Positions 23,269-24,814 of a DNA stretch of 24,814 bases are shown here, one piece after another. The stretch is from a virus: IMG/VR virus record IMGVR_UViG_3300006810_000359, positions 1-24,814 of that record; one strand, written 5' to 3'. The notes below the pieces were generated by a model that was not told where the DNA came from, searched no databases, and saw nothing but the letters and a program-made list of their open reading frames with translations. Within the stretch, counting starts at the first letter, position 1. Every line of letters starts with the position of its first letter. The translations under genes and the position numbers were made by a program.

Positions 23269-24814
23269 TCAGCCGACCTGCAGATGGAGTGAGGGTGGGC
23301 GTTCGCCCTGCATGCCTCGGACCGCAGACAGTCCGTCGTTGGTGTGCATGCTGTCGGTGTCTTTGTAGTAGATGACGAGGCCCTTGCTGCGTGTGCGCTT
23401 GAATCCCACACGTCGCAGTGCCATCGCTAAGCTGTAGCCGCGGGCCTGGGCGGACAGTTTCTGGTCGATGGCTTTGGCAAACTGTCCGATGGTGAAGCCG
23501 TTGGCTCGGCCACCCCCGTTGGCATCGAGCGCCATGACTGCACACTGGGTGTACCAGTCAACGCCCAGGTACTGGTCGTTCTCGAGTGCTCGCCTCTTGT
23601 CCTCGTCTCGTGTCAACCACCACTGCTCGCCCGAGCGGTACAGGTGCACGGCCTCGGCCAGCAGTTGGTCGCGGTTGTCGCGCAGCCATTCGAGGTTGGC
23701 CTCCTTGCCGTAGGCACACTGCACCACCCAGTAGCGGCGGCTGCCTGTCGGGTCTCGGAGCAGCCCCTCGCACTCGTTGGTGGTGCCGACGATGACCGTG
23801 TGCCGCTTGAAGGTACGGGTCTTCCTGCCGTAGGGTGGACGGAAGCGGTCGATGGCAGAGGACAGGAATGCCTTGCGTGCCTCTTGCTTGCGCACACCCT
23901 GGCTCGCCATCTCGGCGTCCTCGTAGAGAAGCGTGGAGTAGAGGGCCATCAGACCATCCTTGTCCCCCAGCACAATGGGTGTGTCCGAGAACAGTTCGCT
24001 GTCGAAGCCGGGCCAGTCGACCAGGGTGCGGAAGATGGTGCTCTTCCCAAAGCCCTGCTGTCCGGTAAGCACGAGGCAAGTATCAAGCTTGCACCCTGGC
24101 TTTAGCGTGCGTGCCACCATGCCGATGAGGAATCGCTTGCCGTAAGAACGGAACAGCTCACGGTCGTCCAGCCTGCAGGTCTCGATGAGCCATCGCTCAG
24201 CGCGAGGCACGCCGTCCCAGTGCAGCCGGTCGAGGTGCTCAGCCACAGGGTTGCGCTTGCGCTCGTTGGCCACAGTCTCCACGGCAGAGAACACCAAGTC
24301 CTTGCCCGGCCTCCAGAACCACTGGTACACCAGCTCCATCCGCTGCTGGATTGCAAGCCACGTCGCATCCGTGACGGGCTGGTTGCCCATCATCTCAATC
24401 TGACGGAAGCCGTCGTACCACAGGTCGTAGGCATCGTCGTCTCGCAGGAGAGCCATGAGGTTGGACACCGTGTTGTACGGCTCCCCCTGCCCTGTCTTGC
24501 TGGGCTTGCGCAGCAGATCGGCCAGCCCGTTGCGGGGCTGCACGACGTGCGTGTTCCAGTACGTGGTGTCGGTCGGGCTGGAGTAGTACCTGGCCCTGCC
24601 GTCCCGTTCCTTGGCGAAGAACCCAGAGCCCACGGACGAGCCGCCGAAGGGACACACGACTCGAACGCGCTCGCCGGGGGCCAGGGTCTGCGCGATGAGC
24701 TGCCAGGATCTGCCATCCTCCAGCGTCATCGAACGGAAGTCACACTCTACCCTGCGCGCACGCTTGGGGCGAGCCGGGCGGGGGACAGGACTCTCGTCTG
24801 CGCTGCCACCGAGG
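23269..24814 (-). CDS. VapE-type P-loop ATPase / replicative helicase-primase (5' partial)
   Basis: The frame stays open to the right edge, so the N-terminus is outside. An ATG at 24729 is an internal candidate only. Counting from it, HLDRLHWDGVPRAERWL lies at 165-181, PGCKLD at 211-216, Walker A GQQGFGKST at 223-231, EDAEM at 270-274 (Walker B-like), DRFRPPYGR at 294-302, GTTNE at 315-319, and arginine-finger-like DPTGSRRYW at 326-334. This is the virulence-associated-E ATPase pattern. In phages such proteins often carry an upstream primase domain and act in replication initiation. The C-terminal 100 residues are helical, with no recognised domain. The stop lies 24 nt before the ERF-like start. 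Confidence 0.85.
   Translation of the reverse strand, partial: LGGSADESPVPRPARPKRARRVECDFRSMTLEDGRSWQLIAQTLAPGERVRVVCPFGGSSVGSGFFAKERDGRARYYSSPTDTTYWNTHVVQPRNGLADLLRKPSKTGQGEPYNTVSNLMALLRDDDAYDLWYDGFRQIEMMGNQPVTDATWLAIQQRMELVYQWFWRPGKDLVFSAVETVANERKRNPVAEHLDRLHWDGVPRAERWLIETCRLDDRELFRSYGKRFLIGMVARTLKPGCKLDTCLVLTGQQGFGKSTIFRTLVDWPGFDSELFSDTPIVLGDKDGLMALYSTLLYEDAEMASQGVRKQEARKAFLSSAIDRFRPPYGRKTRTFKRHTVIVGTTNECEGLLRDPTGSRRYWVVQCAYGKEANLEWLRDNRDQLLAEAVHLYRSGEQWWLTRDEDKRRALENDQYLGVDWYTQCAVMALDANGGGRANGFTIGQFAKAIDQKLSAQARGYSLAMALRRVGFKRTRSKGLVIYYKDTDSMHTNDGLSAVRGMQGERPPSLHLQVG

Noticed and set aside
22264-23292. 342-codon plus-strand open frame opposite the RuvC-like and ERF-like genes
   Set aside because: The minus-strand genes carry clear catalytic and family motifs; the plus frame has none.
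1-24814. Genome-wide reassignment of TAG to a sense codon
   Set aside because: Several well-bounded genes end in TAG immediately before a good start site of the next gene, so TAG functions as a stop here.
1-24814. tRNA genes, CRISPR arrays, insertion sequences or attachment sites
   Set aside because: None were seen on either strand; almost all of the sequence is accounted for by coupled phage genes.

Overview
The window looks like part of the genome of a tailed bacteriophage (Caudoviricetes), most likely a short-tailed, podovirus-like one. It is GC-rich by eye and almost fully coding. Most neighbouring genes overlap by 1-8 nt through ATGA, TGATG or TAATG junctions. The plus strand carries a late block of assembly, virion and lysis genes (1-20875). 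The minus strand carries an early block of replication and recombination genes (20809-24814). The blocks converge and overlap by 67 nt. There is no tape-measure protein, tail sheath or tail-tube protein. Instead a neck-like protein and a nozzle-like beta-propeller are followed by small tail proteins and three presumed ejected internal virion proteins, the layout of T7/P22-type particles. Terminase and portal would lie upstream of the window.

Plus strand, in order: 3'-terminal part of a scaffolding-like gene (3-731); major capsid protein (830-1846); small decoration-like protein (1851-2339); a strong hairpin (2358-2386); neck/adaptor-like protein (2405-3697); tail nozzle-like protein (3694-5880); three small tail proteins with a similar N-terminal layout (5877-8250); three putative internal/ejection proteins of 233, 632 and 2288 aa (8258-17730), the middle one carrying a canonical EF-hand loop; two virion or fibre-like proteins (17780-19036); then a tightly coupled lysis cassette (19046-20875). 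The cassette holds an 80-aa unknown, an 82-aa single-span membrane protein, a 33-aa membrane microprotein, two small very basic proteins, an M15-type endolysin and a spanin-like membrane protein. The spanin-like protein suggests a Gram-negative host (inference).

Minus strand, in transcription order: a VapE-type P-loop ATPase/helicase continuing beyond the right edge, an ERF-family single-strand annealing protein, a RuvC-like resolvase, a RecE/PD-(D/E)XK-type exonuclease interrupted by an in-frame amber codon, and SSB. Together these form a replication-initiation plus recombination module: exonuclease and ERF make and anneal single strands, SSB coats them, and RuvC resolves junctions.

I do not see an undescribed defence or mobile system. 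The observations most worth a second look are the amber-split exonuclease, the EF-hand pair in an ejection-type protein, the membrane and cationic microproteins in the lysis cassette, the dual-coding convergent junction, and a ribosome-binding leader repeated in front of three early genes. No RNA genes, CRISPR arrays, insertion sequences or attachment sites were recognised, and there is no gene-free stretch longer than 100 bases.
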